In this document: positions 56,863 to 64,000 of the stretch, one piece after another
Layout: every line of letters begins with the position of its first letter
Numbering within the stretch: the stretch's first letter is position 1
NCBI RefSeq assembly: GCF_020531945.1
Contig: NZ_JAJATZ010000002.1
Location: 372,001 to 436,000 of the forward strand
Direction: 5' to 3'
DNA from: Loktanella gaetbuli
GTDB lineage: Bacteria > Pseudomonadota > Alphaproteobacteria > Rhodobacterales > Rhodobacteraceae
DNA: 64,000 nucleotides
The notes under the pieces: model-generated
Database searches by the model: none
What the model saw: the letters and a program-made list of their open reading frames with translations, nothing else
Told to the model about the DNA's origin: nothing
Translations under genes and position numbers: made by a program

Positions 56863-59375
56863 GCTTGCCACTTGCGATACGTTTTGCCCGCCGTGAACTG
56901 CGCGGCGGTCTGCGCGGATTTCGTGTCTTTCTTGCCTGTCTCGCATTGGGTGTTGCGGCCATCGCCGCCGTTGGCACCGTCCGCGCAGGGATCGAGGCAG
57001 GCCTGGCCGAACAGGGTGCAGCCCTGCTGGGTGGCGACGCCGAGGCTACCCTGACCTATCGCTTTGCCAACGATGAAGAACGCGCCTTTTTTGACAGCAT
57101 CGCGACGCAGGTATCGGAAACCGCTGATTTCAGATCCATGGCGGTTGTGGGTGACGATCGCGCGCTGACGCAGATCCGTGCTGTAGACGCGGCCTATCCG
57201 CTGATCGGCAGCGTCACACTGGACCCGCCCATTCCGCTGGCAGAGGCGCTGGCAGGTGACGACATGCGCCCCGGTGGGGTCATGGAACGTGTCCTGGCTG
57301 ACCGTCTGGGCCTGTCGCCCGGCGACACATTTCGGCTTGGAACGCAGGAATTCGTCTTTACCGCTGTGCTGGACAGCTATCCCGACAACGGCAGCGGTGG
57401 TTTTTCACTTGGGCCGCGCAGCATCGTTCTGACAGACAGCCTTGCTGATGCTGGCCTGCTTGCGCAGGGAACGCTGTTCGACACCGATTATCGCATGCTT
57501 TTGCCCGTCGGGGCCGACCTTGCTGCCCTCGAAACGCAGGCCGAAAGCCGGTTCCGCGATACGGGCCTGCGATGGCGTGACAGCCGCAACGGGGCTGGCG
57601 GCACCGCGCGTTTTGTTGACCGCATCGGTGCGTTTCTGATCCTGATCGGCCTGTCGGGCCTTGCAGTTGGTGGTGTCGGTGTCAGCTCTGCCGTGCGCGC
57701 CTATCTGGGCGGCAAAACCGGAACCATTGCCACGCTCAAGACGCTGGGTGCCACACGTGGTACGATCTTCCTGACCTATTTTCTGCAAATCGGGGCGCTG
57801 ACCTTGCTGGGCATTGCAATCGGTCTGGTGCTGGGCGGCGGCATTCCCCTGATGCTTGCCCCGCTGATCGAGGCATCCCTGCCGGTGCCCGCAGATTTCA
57901 CCGTCGCCCCTGCTCCATTGGCAGAGGCCGCGATCTATGGCGTCCTTGCCGCACTGATCTTTACCCTCTGGCCGCTGGCACGTACCGAACAGATCCGCGC
58001 CGCAACACTGTTCCGGGACGCCTTTGCCAGCGGAAATGCCCTGCCGCGCTGGCCGTATCTCGTGGCAACCGTCACGCTGGTGGCACTCTTGCTTAGCCTT
58101 GCGATCCTGTTTTCCGGTACGGCCTGGCTGACGCTTTGGACGGCTGGCGGCATTTTTGGTGCGCTCTTGCTGCTGGTCCTCGCCGCTGCTGTGATCCGTT
58201 GGATCGCGCGCCGATTGCGGGTTGTCTCGCGCGGCAGGCCCGCCCTGCGCGCAGCCCTCGCCAGTATCGGTGCACGCGGCGGAGAAAGCACTTCTGTCGT
58301 GCTATCACTCGGGCTCGGGCTGTCAGTGCTGGCGGCGATCGGGCAGATCGACGGCAACCTCCGGCAGGCCTTCAATTCGGATCTTCCAGAAATCGCACCC
58401 AGCTATTTCTTTGTGGATATTCAACCTGACCAGATCGATGGTTTTCGTGCGCAGCTGGCCGACAACCCGGCGGTCAGCCAAGTCGATACCGCCCCCATGC
58501 TGCGCGGCATCATCACCCGCATCAACGATATCCCTGCCGAAGAGTTCGCCGATGGCCATTGGGTTGTGCGCGGCGACCGCGGAATCACCTACGCGGGTGC
58601 CATGCCGGACGGGACGACCGTAACCGCAGGCGAATGGTGGCCGGACGATTACGCTGGCACCCCGCAAATCAGCTTTGCCGCCGAAGAGGCCGCTGAAATC
58701 GGCCTGCGACTGGGCGACACCATGACGGTCAACGTGCTGGGCCGCGACATTACCGGCACCGTCACCAGTTTCCGAGAGGTCTCATGGGAGGACGCCGGCA
58801 TCGGCTTTGTCCTCGCCATGAATGAAACGGCGCTGGCCGGTGCGCCACACAGCTGGATTTCGACAGTTTATGCGACCCCGGAATCAGAGGCACCGATCCT
58901 GCGCGACCTGGCGAACGCCTATCCCAACATCACGGCGATCCGCATTCGCGACGCGATCGACCGTGTTGCCGTACTGGTCGAAGGCATTACCGCTGCGACC
59001 CGCTATGGCGCACTTGCCACCTTGATCACGGGATTCCTCGTGCTCATCGGCGCGGCAGCCGCTGGCGAACGGGCTCGCACATTCGAGGCCGCGGTTCTGA
59101 AAACGATCGGGGCATCGCGGGCGACGATCCTTCTCAGCTTTGCGCTCCGGTCGGCCCTTCTGGGCTTGTCTGCCGGCGTCGTGGCACTCGCGGCGGGAAT
59201 CCTGGGCGGCTGGGCCGTGCAAACGTTCATCATGGAAAACGACTATGCCGTGATCTGGTCCAACGCCCTGTGGATCGTGGGCGGCGGGATCGCGGTGTCA
59301 CTCGCGGCGGGTCTGGGTTTTGCCATACGCCCACTTTGGGCGCGCCCCGCGCGCGTGCTGCGCGCCCGCGAATGA
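56859..59375 (+). CDS. FtsX-like ABC permease (YbbP type)
   Basis: An 838-residue inner-membrane permease. It has about ten membrane helices: one near the N-terminus (FRVFLACLALGVAAIAAVG), two FtsX cores (about residues 250-440 and 700-830) and large periplasmic regions (about residues 50-245 and 500-690). This is the YbbP plan. Together with the preceding ATPase and divergent TesA it repeats the E. coli tesA-ybbA-ybbP neighbourhood. Substrate unknown; release of lipids or lysophospholipids is one idea given TesA. Confidence 0.93.
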   Translation: MSLPLAIRFARRELRGGLRGFRVFLACLALGVAAIAAVGTVRAGIEAGLAEQGAALLGGDAEATLTYRFANDEERAFFDSIATQVSETADFRSMAVVGDDRALTQIRAVDAAYPLIGSVTLDPPIPLAEALAGDDMRPGGVMERVLADRLGLSPGDTFRLGTQEFVFTAVLDSYPDNGSGGFSLGPRSIVLTDSLADAGLLAQGTLFDTDYRMLLPVGADLAALETQAESRFRDTGLRWRDSRNGAGGTARFVDRIGAFLILIGLSGLAVGGVGVSSAVRAYLGGKTGTIATLKTLGATRGTIFLTYFLQIGALTLLGIAIGLVLGGGIPLMLAPLIEASLPVPADFTVAPAPLAEAAIYGVLAALIFTLWPLARTEQIRAATLFRDAFASGNALPRWPYLVATVTLVALLLSLAILFSGTAWLTLWTAGGIFGALLLLVLAAAVIRWIARRLRVVSRGRPALRAALASIGARGGESTSVVLSLGLGLSVLAAIGQIDGNLRQAFNSDLPEIAPSYFFVDIQPDQIDGFRAQLADNPAVSQVDTAPMLRGIITRINDIPAEEFADGHWVVRGDRGITYAGAMPDGTTVTAGEWWPDDYAGTPQISFAAEEAAEIGLRLGDTMTVNVLGRDITGTVTSFREVSWEDAGIGFVLAMNETALAGAPHSWISTVYATPESEAPILRDLANAYPNITAIRIRDAIDRVAVLVEGITAATRYGALATLITGFLVLIGAAAAGERARTFEAAVLKTIGASRATILLSFALRSALLGLSAGVVALAAGILGGWAVQTFIMENDYAVIWSNALWIVGGGIAVSLAAGLGFAIRPLWARPARVLRARE

Positions 59376-59382
59376 TCCATGA

Positions 59383-59412
59383 AAAAGCCGCCCTGACAAC
59401 AGGGCGGCTTTT
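59383..59412. terminator. bidirectional terminator between ybbP-like gene and gltX
   Basis: AAAAGCCGCCCTG pairs perfectly with CAGGGCGGCTTTT (13 bp) around the loop ACAA; A- and T-runs serve both directions. Confidence 0.93.
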
Positions 59413-59431
59413 CCGATGTCCATTCGCGATC

Positions 59432-60757
59432 CTAAAGTGTCGGTTTTTTCTGTAGCAGCGGCATCACATCAGCCATTTCCGGGCCGCGTGCCTGGCCTGT
59501 CACTGCCAATCGCAGCGGCATGAACAGTTGTTTGCCCTTGCGGCCCGTCGCATCCTTGACCCGGCCTGTCCAATCAGACCAGGTGTCCGCCGCGTAGGGC
59601 GGATCGCCCAGCAGATCAAAAGCCTGCGCTGCGAAATCGCGATCCTCGTCAGCGACCACCGCAGTGCCACCGTCGCGGAACAGATCCCACCAGGGGGCCA
59701 CGTCATCCAGTTTGGTCACATTGCCTTTGACGGCATGCCAGAACGCGGGTTGCAGGTCGACAGGCACACCGGCGGCATCCAGCGTGTCAGCCACATCAGC
59801 GGCCTCCAGCCGTGCCAGATGGCGGGCGGTCAGTGGCCAAAGATCCTCGAAATCGAATTTCGTCGGGGCTGAACCAAATGTCCCGATATCGAACCCCTTC
59901 ACCACATCATCGATGCCGTCCACCAGCACCACTGGCTGCGACGATCCCAGACGTGCCATCAGTGACAACACCGCCTCGGCCGCGATACCCTGCGCGCGAA
60001 GGTCGCGCAGCGCCAGCGTTCCCAGACGTTTTGACAGCGCCTCGCCCTGCGGTCCTGTCAACAAACTATGGTGCGCAAAGCGTGGCACAGTGCCGCCCAG
60101 GGCCCGCATGATCTGGATCTGCGTCGCGGTATTCGTTACGTGGTCGGACCCGCGCACGATATCGGTGATGTTCATGTCAACGTCATCGACCGGAGAGGCA
60201 AAGGTATAGAGGATCTGGCCCGTTTCCTTGATCAGGACCGGATCACTCACCGACGTGCAATCAATGCTGATCGGCCCCATGATGCCATCGTCCCATTCGA
60301 CCCGCTCAAGATCCAGCTTGAATCGCCAGTGCGGCCGGCGTCCCTCATCACGGTAGGCCTGTTTCTGCGCCTCCGTCAGCGACAGCGCCGCGCGGTCATA
60401 GACCGGCGGTTTGCCCATGTTCAGCTGTTTCTTGCGCTTGAGGTCCAGTTCGACGGGGGTTTCAAAACATTCGTACAACCGCCCGTCAGCGATCAGCTGG
60501 TCGCGCGCCGCGTTATAGCGTTCCAGCCGGTCGGATTGCGCGACGGTATCGTCCCAATTGATGCCCAGCCAGGTCAGGACATCGCGCACGCCTTCCTTGT
60601 ATTCCGGCTTGGATCGTTCCTGATCCGTATCATCGATCCGCAGTATGAATGTGCCACCATTTTGCCGCGCGATGGCATAGTTGAACAAGGCGGCGCGCAG
60701 GTTGCCGATGTGCAGCCAACCAGTCGGCGACGGTGCGAAACGGGTAATCGTGGTCAT
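59432..60757 (-). CDS. gltX: glutamate--tRNA ligase (short form)
   Basis: A class I synthetase that charges tRNA-Glu. 441 residues is the shorter bacterial form; many alphaproteobacteria carry two gltX genes and one may prefer tRNA-Gln before GatCAB. HIGH-like signature: RFAPSPTGWLHIGNLR. KMSKS-like: ALSKRLGTLALRDL. The zinc-binding cysteines of some GluRS are absent. ATG 60757 (MTTITRFAPSPTG) is the family start; the open frame to 60886 lies in the gltX leader. Confidence 0.95.
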   Translation of the reverse strand: MTTITRFAPSPTGWLHIGNLRAALFNYAIARQNGGTFILRIDDTDQERSKPEYKEGVRDVLTWLGINWDDTVAQSDRLERYNAARDQLIADGRLYECFETPVELDLKRKKQLNMGKPPVYDRAALSLTEAQKQAYRDEGRRPHWRFKLDLERVEWDDGIMGPISIDCTSVSDPVLIKETGQILYTFASPVDDVDMNITDIVRGSDHVTNTATQIQIMRALGGTVPRFAHHSLLTGPQGEALSKRLGTLALRDLRAQGIAAEAVLSLMARLGSSQPVVLVDGIDDVVKGFDIGTFGSAPTKFDFEDLWPLTARHLARLEAADVADTLDAAGVPVDLQPAFWHAVKGNVTKLDDVAPWWDLFRDGGTAVVADEDRDFAAQAFDLLGDPPYAADTWSDWTGRVKDATGRKGKQLFMPLRLAVTGQARGPEMADVMPLLQKKPTL

Positions 60758-60789
60758 GTCAGACGTCCTCTTGCGTTGCGCTCCGTCTG

Positions 60790-62238
60790 TCACGCAGCCA
60801 CCGTATTGTCCAGTTTGGCTTGTTCTCCCTTGGGCAGCTGCCAGACAAAGACGGCAACACAGGCAAAGGTGAAGGTGGAAAACCACAGCGCATGGGTCAG
60901 CGCTGTCGAATAATCGGCCACGCCCTCGCCGTTACGACCCAGGTAGCCAAAGAACAGCTGCCCCATGACCGCCAAACCCAAGGCTCCGCCGATCTGCTGA
61001 AACGATTGTAGCGCGCCAGAGGCAGACCCGGTATCGCCGTCGCGGACCTGCGCCAGCACGATGTTGAACATTGGCGAAATCGCCGTCCCCAGCCCCATAC
61101 CACCGATCAGCAACGGCAGGATCAATGCCCCCCGGCGCAAGGTTTCCCCGGCCTGCGGCATGACGAACGGCAGCAGCAGCACACAACTGACCAGCAGCAG
61201 CCCGCCCAGCGAAATCCGCAATTTGGGCACCCGGTTTCCCAACCGTCCGGCCATCCCCGAGGCAAGCAGCACACCGATCGAGAAAGGCATCGTCGTCAGC
61301 CCCGATTCCAGCGGCGTCAGCCCATTGCCAACCTGCAACAGAATGGCGAGCACGAAAAAGAACCCCGGCACCCCGGAAAACAGCATCATCACCAGAAAGG
61401 AACCGACGACATAGCTGCGGTTCCGAAACAAGGCGACCGGCAGCAGCTGCGCCTGGCCACGCGATGCCCGGAAACGCTGCCACCAAACGAACACCCCTGT
61501 CAGCGGCAAGGCCCCCAGCAGCATCCCGAAAATCCACACAGGCCAGCCCAGTTGGCGGCCTTCGATCAGCGGAAACAACACGCAAAACAGCGCAAGCGCC
61601 GCAATCGCGACGCCCACGAGGTCGATGCGCAATCCCTTTTCACCTGCAAGGTTCGGCACATACCGCAGTGTCGCCAGCACTGCGATGATACCCACGGGCA
61701 CATTCACCAGGAAAATCGGGCGCCATTCCAGCCCCCAGATATCGGCCCCGATCAGCACGCCGCCCAGAACCGGTCCCGACACGCTGGCCAGTCCCGCAGA
61801 CAGTCCGAACAGCGCAAAGGCCAGACCCCGTTCCTTGGGTGCGAACAGCGCGGGAACGATGGCAAGCGTCTGCGGAATCATCATCGCGCCACCGATCCCT
61901 TGCAGGACGCGCGCGCCAATCAGTCCTTCGATGGATGGTGCCATGCCACACAAGGCTGACCCGATCGTGAACATGCAAACGCCACTCACGAACATCCGTC
62001 GCCTTCCGAACCGGTCGCCCAACCGCCCCATCGGCAGCAACAACAGCGCAAACGTCAGGATGTAGACTGCGACGACCCATTCGATTTCGCTGTCTGTCGC
62101 GTCAAAGGCGGCGGCCAGCGAGGGTATGGCCACATTAACGATCGTCACATCCATCAGGTTCATGAAACTGGCCACCAGCAACGCGGCCATCGCGATCCAA
62201 CGCCCTCTGAGCGGTTCGTCATCATCCGTGCGGTTCAT
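60790..62238 (-). CDS. MFS drug exporter, DHA2 family (14 TM)
   Basis: A 482-residue inner-membrane antiporter with 14 membrane helices. Motif A is GRLGDRFGRRRMF (about residues 72-84), the antiporter motif C is GLASVSGPVLGGVL, and the first helix starts with the DHA2-typical LMDVTIVNVAIPSLA. Such EmrB/QacA-type proteins export drugs, dyes or fatty acids; no EmrA-like partner or regulator is adjacent. It lies between gltX and nadE on the same strand. Confidence 0.93.
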   Translation of the reverse strand: MNRTDDDEPLRGRWIAMAALLVASFMNLMDVTIVNVAIPSLAAAFDATDSEIEWVVAVYILTFALLLLPMGRLGDRFGRRRMFVSGVCMFTIGSALCGMAPSIEGLIGARVLQGIGGAMMIPQTLAIVPALFAPKERGLAFALFGLSAGLASVSGPVLGGVLIGADIWGLEWRPIFLVNVPVGIIAVLATLRYVPNLAGEKGLRIDLVGVAIAALALFCVLFPLIEGRQLGWPVWIFGMLLGALPLTGVFVWWQRFRASRGQAQLLPVALFRNRSYVVGSFLVMMLFSGVPGFFFVLAILLQVGNGLTPLESGLTTMPFSIGVLLASGMAGRLGNRVPKLRISLGGLLLVSCVLLLPFVMPQAGETLRRGALILPLLIGGMGLGTAISPMFNIVLAQVRDGDTGSASGALQSFQQIGGALGLAVMGQLFFGYLGRNGEGVADYSTALTHALWFSTFTFACVAVFVWQLPKGEQAKLDNTVAA

Positions 62239-62343
62239 CGGGCTCAGCCTTGTTGTTGCGCACGTTACCTAGAACGGCGAACGGAACAGTCACGGATGAT
62301 GATGCGCATATCCACGGTGACGGCGGTTTCGCGGCAAGAGCCT

Positions 62344-62365
62344 GCCAAGCCGCAGGCCGCTTGGC
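62344..62365 (-). terminator. weak hairpin after nadE
   Basis: GCCAAGC and GCTTGGC pair over 7 bp across an 8-base loop between the nadE stop and the MFS gene. No T-run follows in the direction of nadE transcription. Confidence 0.35.
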
Positions 62366-62393
62366 CTCAGGACCCAAGGCGCACCAATATCTC

Positions 62394-64000
62394 TCAACTG
62401 TTGTCGCGCCAACGGTTCACGATGGGATAGCGGCGGTCCAGCCAGAACGCGCGTTTGGATAATCGCGTCCCGGGCGCAGACTGGAACCGCTTGTATTCGC
62501 TGATGTAAATCAGATGCTCGATCTTTTTCACAACCGCCCGGTCGTGGCCTGCTGCGACGCAATCCGCGACCGACTGTTCTTCGTCGACCAGGCGGAACAG
62601 AATATCGTCCAGCACCGGATAGGGCGGCAGGCTGTCCTCGTCCTTTTGATCGGGGCGCAATTCGGCGCTTGGTGGCTTGTCGATGATGGCAACGGAGATC
62701 ACCTCGCCTGCCGGGGCCATCATCCAAGGACGATGATTGGCATTGCGCCAGCGGCAGATGTCGAACACCCGTGTCTTGTACAGGTCCTTGATCGGGTTGT
62801 AGCCACCCGACATGTCGCCGTAGATCGTCGCATATCCGACCGCGACCTCGGATTTGTTGCCCGTCGTCAGCAGCATCTCTCCGAATTTGTTCGATTGCGC
62901 CATCAACAACAGCCCCCGCAAGCGAGACTGGATGTTTTCCTCGGTCAGATCCGCATCCAGCCCGTCAAACAGATGCGCCAACGCCTGATCCACGGCACGC
63001 ACAGGTTCCTTGATGCTGACGGTATCCAGCTTGCAGCCCAGCGCGTGAGCGCATGCTGCCGCGTCGTCCAACGATGCTTGCGATGTATATTCCGACGGCA
63101 GCATCACGCAGCGCACGTTGTCAGGGCCCAGCGCGTCGGCGGCGATGGTCGCGACAATCGCGGAATCGACCCCGCCCGACAGACCCAGCAGCACTTTCTT
63201 GAACCCTGTCTTGCGGCAATAGTCCCGCAGCGACAGCACCATGGCGTGATAGTCCTGTTCCAGACTCTCGGGCAAATGGGCCTTTGCACCGTCCACAACC
63301 CGCCAGCCGTCATCGGTGCGTTCCAGATCGACATGCGCAATCGCATCTTCGAACACCGGCAATTGCATGGCAAGCTGACCGCCGGGGTTCAACACAAACG
63401 ACCCGCCGTCGAACACCTGATCGTCCTGCGCGCCCAGCAGGTTCAGATAGATCAGCGGCACATCGTTTTCGACAACACGGGCCACCATGTTGTTCAGCCG
63501 TACTTCGAATTTGTCGCGGAAATATGGGCTTCCGTTGGGCACCAGCAGCACCTCTGCCCCACTTTCGACCTGCGCCTCGGCCACATCGGGATACCAGGCA
63601 TCTTCGCAAATCGGTGTGCCGATCCGCGGGCCCGTCGTCGCAAATGGCCCTTGGATTTCACCGCGGTTGAACAGGCGTACTTCGTCGAACACGTTGAAAT
63701 TCGGTAGAAAATGTTTGTCCGCCCGACCAATGATCGCCCCGCCCTTCAGCATGTAGTAACTGTTGTGCAGCCGGACACCGTCCAGCGCGGGACCGCCAAT
63801 CGCAAGCGTCGGTCCATCCGCGCAACGCCGCGCCAGGGCTTCGATTTCGGCCACGGCAGCCAGGATGAAACCGGACCGTCGGATCATGTCCTGCGTCTGG
63901 TAGCCCGTGATGAACATCTCGGGCAGCGCCACCAGATCGGCACCCGCCGCCTTGCCCTGTTCCCATGCGCCAAATGCCAGTTCGGCGTTGCCGGACAGGT
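62394..64000 (-). CDS. nadE: glutamine-dependent NAD+ synthetase (5' end beyond the window)
   Basis: Makes NAD+ from deamido-NAD and glutamine. The N-terminal part is a nitrilase-like glutaminase domain, visible as LPEMFITGYQTQD, then CEDAWYPDV with the nucleophile Cys, and NLLGAQDDQVFDGGS. The synthetase domain follows with the ATP P-loop GLSGGVDSAIVATI and TTGNKSEVAVGYATIYGDMSGG. The 3' end is complete. The frame stays open to base 64000 beyond the ATG at 63932, so the first residues are missing. Confidence 0.95.
   Translation of the reverse strand, partial: LSGNAELAFGAWEQGKAAGADLVALPEMFITGYQTQDMIRRSGFILAAVAEIEALARRCADGPTLAIGGPALDGVRLHNSYYMLKGGAIIGRADKHFLPNFNVFDEVRLFNRGEIQGPFATTGPRIGTPICEDAWYPDVAEAQVESGAEVLLVPNGSPYFRDKFEVRLNNMVARVVENDVPLIYLNLLGAQDDQVFDGGSFVLNPGGQLAMQLPVFEDAIAHVDLERTDDGWRVVDGAKAHLPESLEQDYHAMVLSLRDYCRKTGFKKVLLGLSGGVDSAIVATIAADALGPDNVRCVMLPSEYTSQASLDDAAACAHALGCKLDTVSIKEPVRAVDQALAHLFDGLDADLTEENIQSRLRGLLLMAQSNKFGEMLLTTGNKSEVAVGYATIYGDMSGGYNPIKDLYKTRVFDICRWRNANHRPWMMAPAGEVISVAIIDKPPSAELRPDQKDEDSLPPYPVLDDILFRLVDEEQSVADCVAAGHDRAVVKKIEHLIYISEYKRFQSAPGTRLSKRAFWLDRRYPIVNRWRDNS

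Noticed and set aside
1..64000. CRISPR array or other regular repeats
   Set aside because: Reading through the intergenic regions showed no spaced direct repeats.

Overview
The window is a 64 kb stretch of an alphaproteobacterial chromosome, almost certainly Rhodobacteraceae (Roseobacter group). The evidence is the gene complement and the high GC: GcrA, a PleD-type response regulator next to a DUF3572 gene, DUF1467 beside methylmalonyl-CoA epimerase, a class I lysyl-tRNA synthetase, a short 441-residue glutamyl-tRNA synthetase, DUF1194, DUF4864 and DUF983 proteins. Sampled coding lines are often above 60% GC (one rimO line is 72%). I found no rRNA, tRNA, CRISPR array, insertion sequence or prophage. 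Genes are tightly packed, with many ATGA or TGATG couplings and convergent pairs whose stop codons overlap.

Layout. 0-10 kb: Nudix hydrolase, argD-argF, an ABC-2 permease, gcrA, an SDR, an EEP-family membrane phosphatase, rimO, then a strikingly AT-rich foreign-looking gene (8068-8757), an IMPACT-domain protein and TrhA/hemolysin III. 10-20 kb: M48 lipoprotein protease, nitroreductase, CysZ-like protein, DUF1467, methylmalonyl-CoA epimerase, a response regulator, GNAT, the Tat-exported DUF1501 plus DUF1800 pair, an L,D-transpeptidase and aspS. 20-30 kb: carB, a ketoacyl synthase III, aldo/keto reductase, thymidine kinase, cytochrome b561, a 2-hydroxyacid dehydrogenase, a CsaA-like protein, proC and YbjN. 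30-38 kb: M42 peptidase, fasciclin protein, HAD phosphatase, DUF3572, a PleD-like diguanylate cyclase, DUF983, Nudix, an ArsC-like protein, and the folate/thymidylate pair thyA-folA. 38-48 kb is the most accessory-looking part: a surface-lipoprotein/Slam pair, gloA-DUF1194, acs, a YdcF-like protein, an outer-membrane barrel protein and a 762-residue beta-helix protein. 48-64 kb: lysS, a TerB-like protein, dacB, nadD, ettA, two cold-shock genes, divergent tesA and ybbA-ybbP, gltX, a 14-TM MFS exporter and the incomplete nadE.

Functional links. carB, argF, argD and proC serve arginine, pyrimidine and proline synthesis. tdk, thyA and folA supply dTMP. GcrA, the PleD-like cyclase and a candidate CtrA box are cell-cycle connections. 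dacB, the L,D-transpeptidase and the YdcF-like protein concern the cell wall or envelope.

The best candidates for something new are: (1) the 38064-40498 lipoprotein/Slam pair, which looks like a two-gene type XI (Slam) surface-display system with an uncharacterised TbpB-like cargo; (2) a 10-bp inverted repeat that could fold the start codon of the beta-helix gene into an RNA stem; (3) a PleD homologue whose first receiver has lost its phosphoacceptor and switch residues; (4) the AT-rich gene grafted exactly onto the rimO stop codon; and (5) a 22-bp perfect palindrome just upstream of the carB promoter. All functions are inferred from reading the sequence; no database search was run.
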